A DNA stretch of 64,000 bases from Sutcliffiella tianshenii (GCF_016908565.1 NZ_JAFBED010000002.1:434001-498000), one strand, 5' to 3'. Shown: positions 25,981 to 35,098, counted from the first letter of the stretch. Numbers and translations are program-made. The notes: generated from the sequence alone by a model not told the origin.

Positions 25981-26574
25981 GTTCCCTCCCTTACTCGATG
26001 TTCGGTACCTGCCTATTAATACGTACTGGATATTGGAAACCTATCAAAAAATAAAAAAAAAGACGGAATTCGGCATCCATCCTGTCTTCCACCATTTTTT
26101 ATGGTACTGGTTTTAGATTTTCCATAAGTGGAATGATCGCTTACTCTATCTTTTTGTCGAACATTAATCCCAAAAGTTTAAGCAGTATATACCAATTATT
26201 TCAAAACAGACGGGGGAGTACAATATAAATTTTTTCTCATAGTGTCTTTTGAATACACGTGTCGGAAAAAATCGCATTATGCGGTTTGTGCATATTTTTA
26301 ATTTTTTCACCGTAAACCAAGGTTAATTGTGCATATTTTGATTTTTTTCATCGAAAGGCAATGATTTTTCATCGCAAATCTCTTTTTTCTGCATAATGCA
26401 TTTTGGGGGTGAAGTTGAAAGGCCTCTAACGTCGTTTTTCCCTTTTCGCCGTATCACAATCTAAAAAAGCAAGCAGTTATCCGGGAATTTCCCCTCTGCT
26501 TGCATCTTTTTAGGTAAAGATTATTCCTAATCTCTCCGTTTTATCCAAAATCTCTTTGGATCATCAGCTTAAAT
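25981..26574. other. AT-rich intergenic region, 594 bp
   Basis: No convincing gene. A terminator for the acetyltransferase gene lies at 26463-26511: GCAAGCAG pairs with CTGCTTGC and has a T-rich flank. Near 26290-26355 GTGCATATTTT occurs twice, about 47 bp apart, each followed by a T-rich stretch; it may be decayed sequence. The part near 25981-26060 should hold the sigma factor promoter. Confidence 0.55.
26463..26511. terminator. Terminator of the acetyltransferase gene
   Basis: GCAAGCAG (26469-26476) pairs with CTGCTTGC (26496-26503). Runs of A on the left and T on the right allow termination in both directions. Confidence 0.7.
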
Positions 26575-26997
26575 TTATAAAACCTTCCTCAAAAAATAAT
26601 GCTCATGATCCCTGCCGACCTGATCGAGCACGCCATACACTTCATAGCCGTGCTTCTTGTAGAAGTCCAATGCCTGGAAGCTTAGTGTGTCCACCTTGAT
26701 GAAGTCGCATTTGTTTTCCATGGCAACTTTCTCGGCTTCTTGCATTAGCTTGGAGCCGTAACCATGTTTACGTAGGTCTTCATCGATCATCAGGATATGG
26801 ATTTCAAGCCAGTTCCAACAGACCTCTCCCAATAAACCGCCGCGAACGTTCTGATCTTCGTCTGTGAGATATAGATTGATTTCCTTGTATCTACCTCTTA
26901 AATCCTCGGGGAAGTGTTGCAGATTATATTCATATAGCATCTTATTTACATGGCGCTTCTTCTTGTCATCTGATTCTTTTGTAATGTGTAAATTCAT
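26575..26997 (-). CDS. GNAT family N-acetyltransferase
   Basis: The 140-residue protein has the GNAT acetyl-CoA site in motif A, LRKHGYGSKLMQEAEK, preceded by LEIHILMIDEDLR and followed by DFYKKHGYEVYG. Substrate unknown. It is monocistronic, starting at ATG 26997 after GAAGGGGA. Confidence 0.85.
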   Translation of the reverse strand: MNLHITKESDDKKKRHVNKMLYEYNLQHFPEDLRGRYKEINLYLTDEDQNVRGGLLGEVCWNWLEIHILMIDEDLRKHGYGSKLMQEAEKVAMENKCDFIKVDTLSFQALDFYKKHGYEVYGVLDQVGRDHEHYFLRKVL

Positions 26998-27074
26998 TCT
27001 GTCATTCCCCTTCTATTTTTCAATCAGCTCTTATTAGTAAGTATCATATTGACCGTGTCGAACCTTTATCTCTG

Positions 27075-27821
27075 TTACTTTATCATCGGTTTCACTTTAG
27101 TATAATTTATTCTTTTTATAAACTCTCGAAGCACTTCTGCCAACTCGTCTTGCTTCGTTTGCCAAATATAGTGCTCCGCCCCCTCTAACTCTATGTATCT
27201 AGAATTTTTCATCAGAAAGGACAGTTGCTGTATGGGCCAGGAGGGGCGAATATCTTTCTCTGCAAACACAAAGAGAGTCGGAAGATCCAGTTCTGAAATG
27301 TCCCTCAGTAGACTCGGCTGCTTAATGAAAGCTCGCCAGGAATCAATAAGTGATCGGTGCACAATTTTATTTGGTTCATATGCGAATTCTGGCAGCAACT
27401 CACCTATTTGCGCTTTGTTTCGTTTATAGCTTTCCTTCCAATCCCTATCATTCTGAATACCTGTACCACACATAGAAATAAAGCCCAAAATGGATCCTGA
27501 ATGGCGCAGAACATAGGCTAGCCCCAGGTCAGCACCCCAAGAATGACCTATAACGACCCACTTATCTACTCCATACTCCGTCCGAATGGTTTCGAGGTCT
27601 TTCAGTGCGGTTTCCAAATCATGCCCTTCCCCATCAAAAAGTGATCTCCCGCAACCCCTTGGATCAAACATGATGACTTCTGATGTATCGCCTATTATTT
27701 CTGCCACCGGCTCCATGTAATTACAGCAACCCGGTCCTCCACTTATCAAAATGACCGGGACACCTTTGCCCCATTTTTCTGTCCAAATTTGTGTATTGTC
27801 CACTTTTATGTAATTTTGCAT
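27075..27821 (-). CDS. Alpha/beta hydrolase (prolyl-aminopeptidase-like)
   Basis: The 248-residue hydrolase has the oxyanion segment ISGGPGCCNYMEP, the DPRGCGRS motif, the nucleophile elbow VIGHSWGADL and a C-terminal catalytic His in EGAEHYIW. It resembles proline iminopeptidase-type hydrolases. It starts at ATG 27821 after AAAGGGTG, 20 bp past the stop of the subtilase-like gene, so it is probably the last gene of that operon. The substrate is unknown; a peptidase role would fit the neighbouring protease. Confidence 0.82.
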   Translation of the reverse strand: MQNYIKVDNTQIWTEKWGKGVPVILISGGPGCCNYMEPVAEIIGDTSEVIMFDPRGCGRSLFDGEGHDLETALKDLETIRTEYGVDKWVVIGHSWGADLGLAYVLRHSGSILGFISMCGTGIQNDRDWKESYKRNKAQIGELLPEFAYEPNKIVHRSLIDSWRAFIKQPSLLRDISELDLPTLFVFAEKDIRPSWPIQQLSFLMKNSRYIELEGAEHYIWQTKQDELAEVLREFIKRINYTKVKPMIK

Positions 27822-27841
27822 CCTAACACCCTTTTTAACTT

Positions 27842-29323
27842 TTAGTTTTTCACATACCACTCACGAACCGGTTCCGTCGCCATTGAAATATATTCCGGAT
27901 CCGGGTCGGGCAGGTACGGTATTTCCGGTGCTTCCCTGAAGTTCATTTCCAAATAGATTTTGACGCAGAGGGTAATTTCAAGATCCTTTTCATTCAGCAA
28001 CTCCATCCATAGGTTCAATTCCCCAGGTGGTGCATCCATGAGCAACTGATAGAGCCAGGCTAATCGTACCCCGCTTTCTCCATTGCCCTCATGAAAATGA
28101 TCCCAATACTTCTTTCTTTCCATTTCGTTTTTCGGTGTCCGAAGCCCATAACAAATTACAGTTTTATGTACGACCGGGGATTCATCATCTAGATGCTTCC
28201 ATAATTCTTCTCTCGTGATTTTGTCCCGTTCAATCCATTCTGTGAGACTTGTTGCCCTCATAATGGCATCCATCGTTTCATTTGATGTGAAAGGTTTAGA
28301 CGAGTCTGCCCCCTCTATACCATTCAAATATTGCTCCACAGCTTTGGCTACGTTTAATTTTGGTACCGGAATGTCTCCATTATGCAAATATTCACCATGT
28401 TGAAGGAGCAGTCTTTTCATATACGGAATATCCATTTCAGGATACTTAGAGAGCAGATGTGCACAAACACCAGCTACAAGGGAAGCAGCGCCACACGAAC
28501 CACCAAAGTAGGAAAAGATGCGATTGGACGCATTTTCTTCACAATAGGGAACCGGCAAAAAACTGAAAGGAGCCAATATATCCGGTCGTAGATCACCATC
28601 TGCATTCAACCCCCAAGGGACGGCAGGGTGAGCATTATGTAAAGAAGGGTTCGAATACCCGTTATCATCATACCCTCCCACTACCAGAAAATCTGCTGGA
28701 TGAAGATTGTTGTGGACCCTTGTGTTTCCATTCGCGGCAATGACAAGTAGACCGGCCTGTAACGCCGGTTGCATTGCCAGCACCAATAGATCCTTTGATG
28801 TAGGCTTCATCGTTCCCATTTCCCTAGTATTAGGAACCAATAGATTCAAGAGGATCTGGATATTCCATTTCTCCTGCTTTTCAAGTATCCACTTTAACCC
28901 CGCCTCGATTTTCTCTGGCTCATATTCAGCTAACATGATGAACGTTGCAGCCGGGACCAAGCCAATATGGGAATGCCTAGTTAATTGATTCGGCATATGG
29001 GACAGTAGTTGTAAGGTCATCATTCCATGCTTCACCGCAGCATTCATCGGTTGAGGTTCCATTCTGTTAATATTCTCACAAGTAACACGGAAGTCCTCTG
29101 CTACCTTGACCCGCATCAGGCGATCACCGAGATGCTGAACTAACTCGTGGGGGATGATATCATCCAATATGACGATGCCAATCCCTTTGCCAGACTCCAT
29201 AAGGTCCGGTGCCTCAGGAAAACCTAGCCTCATCCAGATCGGTTCCACAACTTGTTCTTTATCCATTATCCATCTTTCAAATTTCGAACTAGTATCTTTA
29301 TGTTTCTCCCTATCCCTTTTCAT
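27842..29323 (-). CDS. Subtilase (S8)-like protein, cytoplasmic form
   Basis: The 493-residue protein keeps the subtilase elements in order: Asp in GIGIVILDD near residue 52, His in AAVKHGMMTL, Asn of the oxyanion hole in VIAANGN and Ser in GGSCGAASLVAG, so the triad appears intact though the motifs are atypical. The C-terminal ~170 residues form a separate, probably helical region with Trp-rich segments. No signal peptide or propeptide is evident, so it likely acts inside the cell. It starts at ATG 29323 after AAGGGG. It sits between a 29-residue membrane peptide and an alpha/beta hydrolase in one operon. Confidence 0.8.
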   Translation of the reverse strand: MKRDREKHKDTSSKFERWIMDKEQVVEPIWMRLGFPEAPDLMESGKGIGIVILDDIIPHELVQHLGDRLMRVKVAEDFRVTCENINRMEPQPMNAAVKHGMMTLQLLSHMPNQLTRHSHIGLVPAATFIMLAEYEPEKIEAGLKWILEKQEKWNIQILLNLLVPNTREMGTMKPTSKDLLVLAMQPALQAGLLVIAANGNTRVHNNLHPADFLVVGGYDDNGYSNPSLHNAHPAVPWGLNADGDLRPDILAPFSFLPVPYCEENASNRIFSYFGGSCGAASLVAGVCAHLLSKYPEMDIPYMKRLLLQHGEYLHNGDIPVPKLNVAKAVEQYLNGIEGADSSKPFTSNETMDAIMRATSLTEWIERDKITREELWKHLDDESPVVHKTVICYGLRTPKNEMERKKYWDHFHEGNGESGVRLAWLYQLLMDAPPGELNLWMELLNEKDLEITLCVKIYLEMNFREAPEIPYLPDPDPEYISMATEPVREWYVKN

Positions 29324-29349
29324 GCAATTCCCCTTCTATTCTAAATTCC

Positions 29350-29439
29350 TCATTGCATATCAAGCCTTTCCGATAAATAACAAGCTCCCAGAAAAACAGG
29401 GAACAGAATGGTGATCAGAAGGACGACATTTATTTCCAT
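29350..29439 (-). CDS. 29-residue single-span membrane peptide
   Basis: A short ORF with an excellent AAAGGAGA ribosome binding site 6 bases before ATG 29439. The product starts MEINVVLLITILFPVFLG, continues ACYLSERLDMQ, and is one hydrophobic span with a cysteine near its end and a short charged tail. It begins 4 bp after the stop of the XRE regulator gene and ends 27 bp before the subtilase-like gene, so all three are likely co-transcribed. The function is unknown; it could be a sensor peptide, a protease partner or a protease substrate. Confidence 0.65.
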   Translation of the reverse strand: MEINVVLLITILFPVFLGACYLSERLDMQ

Positions 29440-29442
29440 GGA

Positions 29443-29907
29443 TCATTCTCCTTTCCTGTCATTGGACAGTTCGATTATTCTTTGAACGGCATCTTCCCTG
29501 TTAAATGAGCTGTACCAGCGAAAATCAAAATCATCGAGAATTCGAAAGTGTTGACTGATGACATTTTGTTGCAGACGAAATTTACCACTTACTTCCATCT
29601 CTTTCCACCACACCTTTCCTCCCATCGTTTTGTCTTTGGGACTGTCAATCTTCTCATGTGCGATGGTTTCAATGACTTCTAATGGATCTGGACCAAGAAC
29701 CGAGGTAAGTATTTCACTTTCTCTAAATAGTGCACAAGCAGCTACCGTCAACGTCCAACTTGCGGAATTTCTGCCTTTTTCAATCTGTACCAGTGTTTTC
29801 TTGGAGATCCCTAGAATCTCTGCCATTTTATCTTGGGTGTAGTTATATTCAATACGAATGAGTTTTAGTTTATTTGAAATGAGATGAATGGTTTCTACCT
29901 GGTTCAT
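29443..29907 (-). CDS. XRE-family helix-turn-helix regulator
   Basis: The 154-residue protein has an N-terminal XRE-type domain (about 10-65; QDKMAEILGISKKTLVQIEKG) and a C-terminal part of about 70 residues containing GGKVWWKEMEVSGKFRLQQN, which is not recognised. It probably controls its own operon with the peptide, subtilase-like and hydrolase genes. It starts at ATG 29907; an AAAGGAGC site is about 14 bases upstream, a long spacing. Confidence 0.8.
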   Translation of the reverse strand: MNQVETIHLISNKLKLIRIEYNYTQDKMAEILGISKKTLVQIEKGRNSASWTLTVAACALFRESEILTSVLGPDPLEVIETIAHEKIDSPKDKTMGGKVWWKEMEVSGKFRLQQNVISQHFRILDDFDFRWYSSFNREDAVQRIIELSNDRKGE

Positions 29908-30016
29908 TATCTATTTATATAGCTCCTTTTATCACTTTATGTGTAATTTTACACTTTCCGGATAGTAATTACAACATTTTTCAGAATAAACAGAACATAG
30001 AATATAGTGAAATTAC

Positions 30017-30051
30017 AAAAAAAGAGGGGCAATCCATTTCGGATTGACCCC
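30017..30051 (-). terminator. Rho-independent terminator
   Basis: On the minus strand GGGGTCAATCC pairs with GGATTGCCCC and is followed by TCTTTTTTTG. It lies 16 bp past the DNA alkylation repair gene stop. Confidence 0.88.
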
Positions 30052-30067
30052 GTACCAGGCAACCTTA

Positions 30068-30775
30068 TCAACATCTCACATACTTGCGTTTGAAACCAAG
30101 CCTTCCTTTGTCCAATTCTTTTTGGATGCTTTCAAAGGGATTCAGTAAGCTGCTTTTCTTATTCTCCCGTCTTATTTCAACCTGACCCACTGCCCGTGCT
30201 GTCTCAAGGGCCTTTTCATGCAGCGGCAAGTAGGAGATGCCCATGGTGTAAACGAAATTATTCATCGCTGATTTTGTCCGTTCCGGTGAATCATGAATCT
30301 TATTTTCCACCATATCAAGCATGTCGGACATTTTACTTTCGGAAAACTCAGTGTCCTTACGATTTCCCAGTAGCCAACAGTAGCAGCTCCAGCCAGCTGA
30401 CATCCTCAGCTCTTCCCCACTCGAGATCCATTTATCTGCAACCTCTTGGGCAATATCCGATTCTGCCAACGTAACCGCCACCACATAATCTGATAGCATA
30501 TAAAAATATGCCCCATCCATCCAACGATCATAATCCGAAGCTGTCATCGCCTTCGGGTCTGCAATTATTCCTGCGAAGTACATGGCATCATAGTTGCCTG
30601 TTGCATAAAGCTCTTCTGCTAATTCTTGATTTATCCTAATTTTCTTTGCGATCGGTTTCATCGCCCCAGTAGCAACGCCGAATAATGGCTCACGAGCCCC
30701 ATTGGCCATGTACATTTTCTTCGTTCGTTCCTTGCCCAGGGCCTCAAGCTCCTGCATCACCGTTTCCAAATCCAT
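30068..30775 (-). CDS. DNA alkylation repair (AlkD-like) HEAT-repeat protein
   Basis: The 235-residue all-helical protein fits the DNA alkylation repair family of HEAT-like repeat proteins, with segments LAEELYATGNYDAMYFAGII, DYVVAVTLAES and SAGWSCYCWLLG. Relatives include AlkD glycosylases, but many family members lack shown activity. The start is probably ATG 30775; an ATG at 30787 directly abuts the AAGGG site. The gene is monocistronic with its own terminator. Confidence 0.75.
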   Translation of the reverse strand: MDLETVMQELEALGKERTKKMYMANGAREPLFGVATGAMKPIAKKIRINQELAEELYATGNYDAMYFAGIIADPKAMTASDYDRWMDGAYFYMLSDYVVAVTLAESDIAQEVADKWISSGEELRMSAGWSCYCWLLGNRKDTEFSESKMSDMLDMVENKIHDSPERTKSAMNNFVYTMGISYLPLHEKALETARAVGQVEIRRENKKSSLLNPFESIQKELDKGRLGFKRKYVRC

Positions 30776-30922
30776 CTTTAAGCACATCCCTTCAATATAA
30801 GAGTACAAAAATAATTCATTTTATATAAAAATAAATGTTGATCAAATTTCCGCAAAAGCTTGATTTAGTCGAAAGAGCTTCCTAACTATTTGAACTCCTG
30901 TAACACTTGTAAGAATCGGAAC

Positions 30923-31309
30923 CTATGGATGGTTTTTTATCCCAAACGCCAGCCATCTTCCGTCAATATCTTCTATAACGAATTCCTTGTTTTCATAGTC
31001 CGTACTGCCAAGTGGCCTGACTACATTGACGCCGGCTTCGATAAACTCCTGTTGAAGCTCTTCTTGATTCTTGGTGATAAAGTAAGCATCATAACCATAT
31101 CCATACAGTTGCCTATTGGGAAAAACCCTTTGGCCAATGGTTTTGGTTAAAATTATTTCAGTTGAATCGCGATACAAGCATACATGAGGTTCACTTGCAT
31201 TCAAATATGGAATAGCCCTAAACCTCATTTTCTGTTCATAAAATTCTGCAGTCCGAATTATATCTGGTGTCGGAAAGATACAGTGGGACAAAATTAAAAG
31301 GTTCGTCAA
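30923..31309 (-). CDS. VOC-family (glyoxalase/bleomycin resistance-like) protein
   Basis: The 128-residue protein has one VOC module: PTPDIIRTAEFYEQKMRF at the start and IEDIDGRWLAFG at the end. The start codon is TTG 31309, seven or eight bases after GAGGAGG. It ends a compact operon that begins with the PstS-like gene near 35 kb. Substrate unknown. Confidence 0.75.
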   Translation of the reverse strand: MTNLLILSHCIFPTPDIIRTAEFYEQKMRFRAIPYLNASEPHVCLYRDSTEIILTKTIGQRVFPNRQLYGYGYDAYFITKNQEELQQEFIEAGVNVVRPLGSTDYENKEFVIEDIDGRWLAFGIKNHP

Positions 31310-31321
31310 TATTATTCCTCC

Positions 31322-31657
31322 TCAGAAGTTCTCCCATAACAGATGCTTAACATGTTCGGTACATCTTACCTCTAACTTTAGCCATTCCATGTTACCGGCA
31401 AACTGTTCGGAGCAGATAAATTCTATCCTCGCAGCTTTTATTCCTTGAATACACCTGACATTGCCGATGAACGTTTGGGGACCTTTCGGGTACTCGATCT
31501 TTGTTCCCACATAAGGCAACAGTTCATAATGGTATTCCTTTTCGAGGCTGTCAAAGTAATTCTTTGAGACTATATCTCTTATCTTCTTAAAGTCTAAATG
31601 ATTCAAGCCCCAACGGATGGTGGCATTTCCATCGAAAAGGCTCAACTCCAACTTCAT
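31322..31657 (-). CDS. Unknown protein
   Basis: A 111-residue protein without a recognised family. The sequence shows LFDGNATIRWGLNHLDFKK near the start and a C-terminal LKLEVRCTEHVKHLLWENF. The start at ATG 31657 is preferred because GGGGTG is close upstream; a GTG at 31768 has no site. It lies in the compact operon between the deoxyribosyltransferase-like and VOC genes. Confidence 0.6.
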   Translation of the reverse strand: MKLELSLFDGNATIRWGLNHLDFKKIRDIVSKNYFDSLEKEYHYELLPYVGTKIEYPKGPQTFIGNVRCIQGIKAARIEFICSEQFAGNMEWLKLEVRCTEHVKHLLWENF

Positions 31658-31771
31658 GAAACACCCCATTTTATCACTCGATACTTTTAATATTTTGATT
31701 TTCTTATGATTGAACGGTATATAAGTGCATTCCGACGACTTGTCTATATTATTTTCAATACTTATCACCTA

Positions 31772-32146
31772 TTAAAGAAACTCAATCAACTCATCCAAAG
31801 TCCCTACAAACTTCTCTACCTCTGGCAAATGATAGAATGTGCTGGTGGTGTCAAAATTGTAGATTTCCCGATTTTCAGTATAGAGAATGATTCTTTTGTT
31901 AAGCCCAAGAGCAATACCGAGTTCGATGTGGGTCCCTTTGCCGCCCGGCAGCAATACAATTACAAAGTCCGATTCTGTTACTGCCTTCTTTTCAAATAGT
32001 CCGATTGTTGTGAGGTCTTCAATTGTGGATGCTCTTTCATTCAGCGTCCAATCGTATGTATGTTTATGCCCCTTACTTTTCAACTTCCCGCTCACATAAC
32101 GGACCTTCTCAATATTGGAGAAACCTGATGCCACATAAAATTTCAT
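31772..32146 (-). CDS. Nucleoside 2-deoxyribosyltransferase-like protein
   Basis: The 124-residue protein matches the deoxyribosyltransferase fold: KFYVASGFSN at the start, then the VIVLLPGGKGTHIELGIALG segment with the conserved Glu after GTH. Such enzymes exchange or hydrolyse nucleoside 2-deoxyribosides and also occur in house-cleaning or signalling modules. It overlaps the P-loop gene by 4 bp. Confidence 0.75.
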   Translation of the reverse strand: MKFYVASGFSNIEKVRYVSGKLKSKGHKHTYDWTLNERASTIEDLTTIGLFEKKAVTESDFVIVLLPGGKGTHIELGIALGLNKRIILYTENREIYNFDTTSTFYHLPEVEKFVGTLDELIEFL

Positions 32147-32709
32147 GCTGTTCCTCCCTCCGGTTTTTTTGAAATCCGGACTATCTCTTGAATGACCGAA
32201 TCCACTTCTCTTCCATCCCTGATCACGAATAAATGATCTGCTTCCCCAATTGCCGGATCTGTCACCATTTCTGCCTGCTGTCTTTTCAGTACTTCCACGA
32301 AAGTGGAAGCACTTCTGAAGATTTTCGTATTCCGCTCTGATAGGGAAACACGTGTTTGAAGGACCTGATCTGGAATGTCAAAATGAACAATTATGCGGAA
32401 AAATTCAGCCGGAGGGAATAAGTTCTTCAGCAGATACTCTCTTCCTTTTTGGTACCGGTTGGAATTGCAGATGATCAAGTGAGAATCCGTCTGCTTTTTT
32501 GCATATTCGACAATCAGGTGTGAAATATCATGTTTGAGTGTATTCGGTCCTTGTTTTGGTTGCAGTTTTCTATAATATGTATTAATAAATTCGGCATGGT
32601 TATCCTGGTCCATCACTATGGAGTTTTCCAATTCTTTTTCAAGCAATCCCGCAAAAGTGGATTTCCCACTGTGAGTTTTGCCAACTGTCATGATCAATAA
32701 ACGTTTCAT
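32143..32709 (-). CDS. P-loop kinase-like ATP-binding protein
   Basis: The 188-residue protein has Walker A (VGKTHSGKST) at residues 9-18 and the layout of small P-loop kinases related to zeta-toxin or polynucleotide kinase types. DQDNHAEF is a likely substrate-binding or base site, and RVSLSERNTKIFR resembles a lid. It overlaps both neighbours by 4 bp. The substrate is unknown. No paired antitoxin-like gene is seen, so a toxin role is not claimed. Confidence 0.75.
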   Translation of the reverse strand: MKRLLIMTVGKTHSGKSTFAGLLEKELENSIVMDQDNHAEFINTYYRKLQPKQGPNTLKHDISHLIVEYAKKQTDSHLIICNSNRYQKGREYLLKNLFPPAEFFRIIVHFDIPDQVLQTRVSLSERNTKIFRSASTFVEVLKRQQAEMVTDPAIGEADHLFVIRDGREVDSVIQEIVRISKKPEGGTA

Positions 32710-33812
32710 AAGCCACCTCCCACAGGAACATGATTGAAAACAGATAAAAACTCCTCATCCTCGCGGACATCAATAAACTCCGGCTGCTCTAAAAACATAT
32801 GAATATACCTTGAACGCAGTCCACCATTACCAGTTATTTTATTCTCGGCCATTCTAAGATGGTGTAAAGTTTCTTCCCTGTCTTTATTTTGAGCCCAAAT
32901 ACATATTGCATAGAAGAAATGAGTGACTCCGGTTCCTTGATACTCTATGGCTTTTTCGAATAGTTTCATTGCTTGCTCGTATCTCTTTTCCCACATTAAA
33001 CTGGTAGCTATGTCATGTGACATGTCACAGACTTCATCAATGTTATCGCTCAGACCTTTTTCATATTGGCCGAATTTATTCTCGATCTTAAAAATTGTAT
33101 CGTTGATTAATGCATCATATTTATCCATTTCCTTTTTTCCTAGATATGTTTCAAGTAAATATGTAACATATCGGATATAAAACTTGTCATAGTCATGCCA
33201 CTTTTCGTCCTCAGTCAGGATATCGTGATACTTCCCGATTTCTTTGAGTGCCCGATCATAATCTTTCCGTTCGTATGCACAGAGCCCAGAAGCTGTTTCA
33301 ACCAGTAGAATCCTAGAATGACGATTGGATTCGGAAGGGTGGATCTTCGTCAATAATTCTTGATAAATTTCAAACCAATCATCCATTCTGTTCTCATGAA
33401 ACCATCCAACGGCCTGAGTACTGTCATACATCACTTTTATCCAATATTCAGGTCCGAGATTTTCTTTTGACCATTCTAAAAATGCAACCTGCTCTTCTAT
33501 CATTTCTTCATAACTCTTTAAAAGAGCCAAGTTGTCCACCATCTCCCAATTAGCCCAAAAGAGATCGTTTAGGGATTCAATACTTCCTTTTTTCAAATAT
33601 CTTCTCGTCAGGTCTACTCTCATCTGTAATCCTCTGTCACCTAAGTATCCATAAATCTCATGTCCCAAACGAACGGCGTCAATGGAATAATTTGATTGGA
33701 CTATTTCCCGCTGAACAGACTCAAAGGCCATCAACAACAAATCTTCATTATCTTTATCTGGATTTTCCTGGTTATAATTCTTATATTTTTCCCAAAAATC
33801 AATCGCTTGCAC
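32706..33812 (-). CDS. TPR-like helical repeat protein
   Basis: The 368-residue helical protein has TPR-like repeats, clearest in the C-terminal half (MWEKRYEQAMKLFEKAIEY). No membrane segment is present. The start is GTG 33812, nine bases after AAGGAG; earlier in-frame codons would overlap the upstream gene. It heads the group TPR - P-loop - deoxyribosyltransferase-like - unknown - VOC, with overlapping genes. Function unknown. Confidence 0.7.
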   Translation of the reverse strand: MQAIDFWEKYKNYNQENPDKDNEDLLLMAFESVQREIVQSNYSIDAVRLGHEIYGYLGDRGLQMRVDLTRRYLKKGSIESLNDLFWANWEMVDNLALLKSYEEMIEEQVAFLEWSKENLGPEYWIKVMYDSTQAVGWFHENRMDDWFEIYQELLTKIHPSESNRHSRILLVETASGLCAYERKDYDRALKEIGKYHDILTEDEKWHDYDKFYIRYVTYLLETYLGKKEMDKYDALINDTIFKIENKFGQYEKGLSDNIDEVCDMSHDIATSLMWEKRYEQAMKLFEKAIEYQGTGVTHFFYAICIWAQNKDREETLHHLRMAENKITGNGGLRSRYIHMFLEQPEFIDVREDEEFLSVFNHVPVGGGL

Positions 33813-33834
33813 AAACGTGTTCTCCTTTTTATAT

Positions 33835-34986
33835 CTATTTGTAGTACGGCACATATCCTGACTTCTCCACTAACGTCTGTCCCTCATCAGACTGCATCCA
33901 TTCCAGAAATGGAACGAGGTTTGGATTGGTTGAAGTCGAAAGGTGTACAGCATAAAACGGGCTGACAAAAGGATAGGTATCTTCTTGAATGGATGTGATG
34001 GATGGGGACACTCCATTGATCGATAGATGTTTGATCTTGTTATTTTGCACCATCGTTTCAGAGAAAAAGCGAAACGAGAAACCGATTGCATTTTTCCTAT
34101 TTTCATAGTCCAAGGTTTCTTCGATGATGCCTCCCATTCCCGTTACCTGTTGATCTTTTGGCGCTTCCATCAATCTTTTGGCTCCCATCACTTTCATAAG
34201 CATTTGCTGACTTCCGCTGTCTTCCGGTCGCTGAAAAGCCAATATGGCCTCATCTTTACCGCCAAGTTCTTTCCAGTTTGTAATTTCCCCAGAATATATA
34301 TTTTGAACATCCTCCAATGTTATGTCACTTACTGGATTATCCTTATGTACAAAAAACACGAATGCTTCCTTACCTATTGGCGTTAACTCCAACTGGACTT
34401 CTTTGGATTTTGCAAGGTCTTGAATTGTTATCGGAGGCTCTGGTGCAAAGATTAGGTCACTTTCTTCTTTCATTAGATTTACCCACGCCCCTGAAGTTTG
34501 TGTTGATTGCACCTCACTCCCAGCGGAATCATAAAGGTCTTTTGGATAAACTGCTTGAGCGAATGCTGCAAATATTGGATACAAGGCAGTCGATCCATCA
34601 AGCTTCAACAATGGTTCCTCCATTTTGAACGAAGCAGATGCATTCAATGTCGCTACCAAAGAATCCTTAGCAAATGGCTCATAAACAGAGAGGTCTACAT
34701 CCTGTGTACTCATGACCTGCAAGGATTTTAGATGCCAGCTTTTCACATTTTCAAATACCACAAACAATATAAAACAGCTTATCAAACCGATAAAGCTATA
34801 CTTTACAGCTTTATTAGAAAACCGATCCCACACAAGAAGATTGGCAAAAACCAAAAGCGTTAATACAAAAAAGGCTACTACTACACCATATTGCTCCTTG
34901 CCTGTGGACAACAGTGTCATGACCGTTGCGTAAAAACCTACAAATAAAATCATCACCGATACCATAAATGACGCAATAACCCTCAT
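33835..34986 (-). CDS. Membrane-anchored PstS-like phosphate-binding domain protein
   Basis: The 383-residue protein has about three N-terminal transmembrane helices (residues 5-85), then a periplasmic-binding-type domain like PstS. Motifs include LDGSTALYPIFAAFAQAVYP, IGKEAFVFFVHKDNPV, IYSGEITNWKELGG and FQRPEDSGSQQMLMK. No Pst permease or ATPase genes are adjacent, so it may act as a sensor rather than a transporter component. It starts at ATG 34986 after GGGGGA, 22 bp upstream of the TPR gene. Confidence 0.8.
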   Translation of the reverse strand: MRVIASFMVSVMILFVGFYATVMTLLSTGKEQYGVVVAFFVLTLLVFANLLVWDRFSNKAVKYSFIGLISCFILFVVFENVKSWHLKSLQVMSTQDVDLSVYEPFAKDSLVATLNASASFKMEEPLLKLDGSTALYPIFAAFAQAVYPKDLYDSAGSEVQSTQTSGAWVNLMKEESDLIFAPEPPITIQDLAKSKEVQLELTPIGKEAFVFFVHKDNPVSDITLEDVQNIYSGEITNWKELGGKDEAILAFQRPEDSGSQQMLMKVMGAKRLMEAPKDQQVTGMGGIIEETLDYENRKNAIGFSFRFFSETMVQNNKIKHLSINGVSPSITSIQEDTYPFVSPFYAVHLSTSTNPNLVPFLEWMQSDEGQTLVEKSGYVPYYK

Positions 34987-35045
34987 GGACTTCCCCCTTC
35001 GTCTCTATGTACCAATTATTTCAAAGGATTATTCTGAATACAATA

Positions 35046-35098
35046 AAAAAATAAAAAATGGCCGTCCTAAAGTATTCATGGAATCTTCAGAACGGCTA
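35046..35098 (-). terminator. Terminator of the sensor kinase gene
   Basis: On the minus strand AGCCGTTCT pairs with AGGACGGC over a larger loop and is followed by CATTTTTTATTTTTTTATTG. The stem overlaps the stop region of the kinase gene. Confidence 0.7.

Noticed and set aside
32143-32709. Zeta-type toxin of a toxin-antitoxin pair
   Set aside because: The P-loop gene has no short antitoxin partner and lies in a longer operon of unrelated enzymes.
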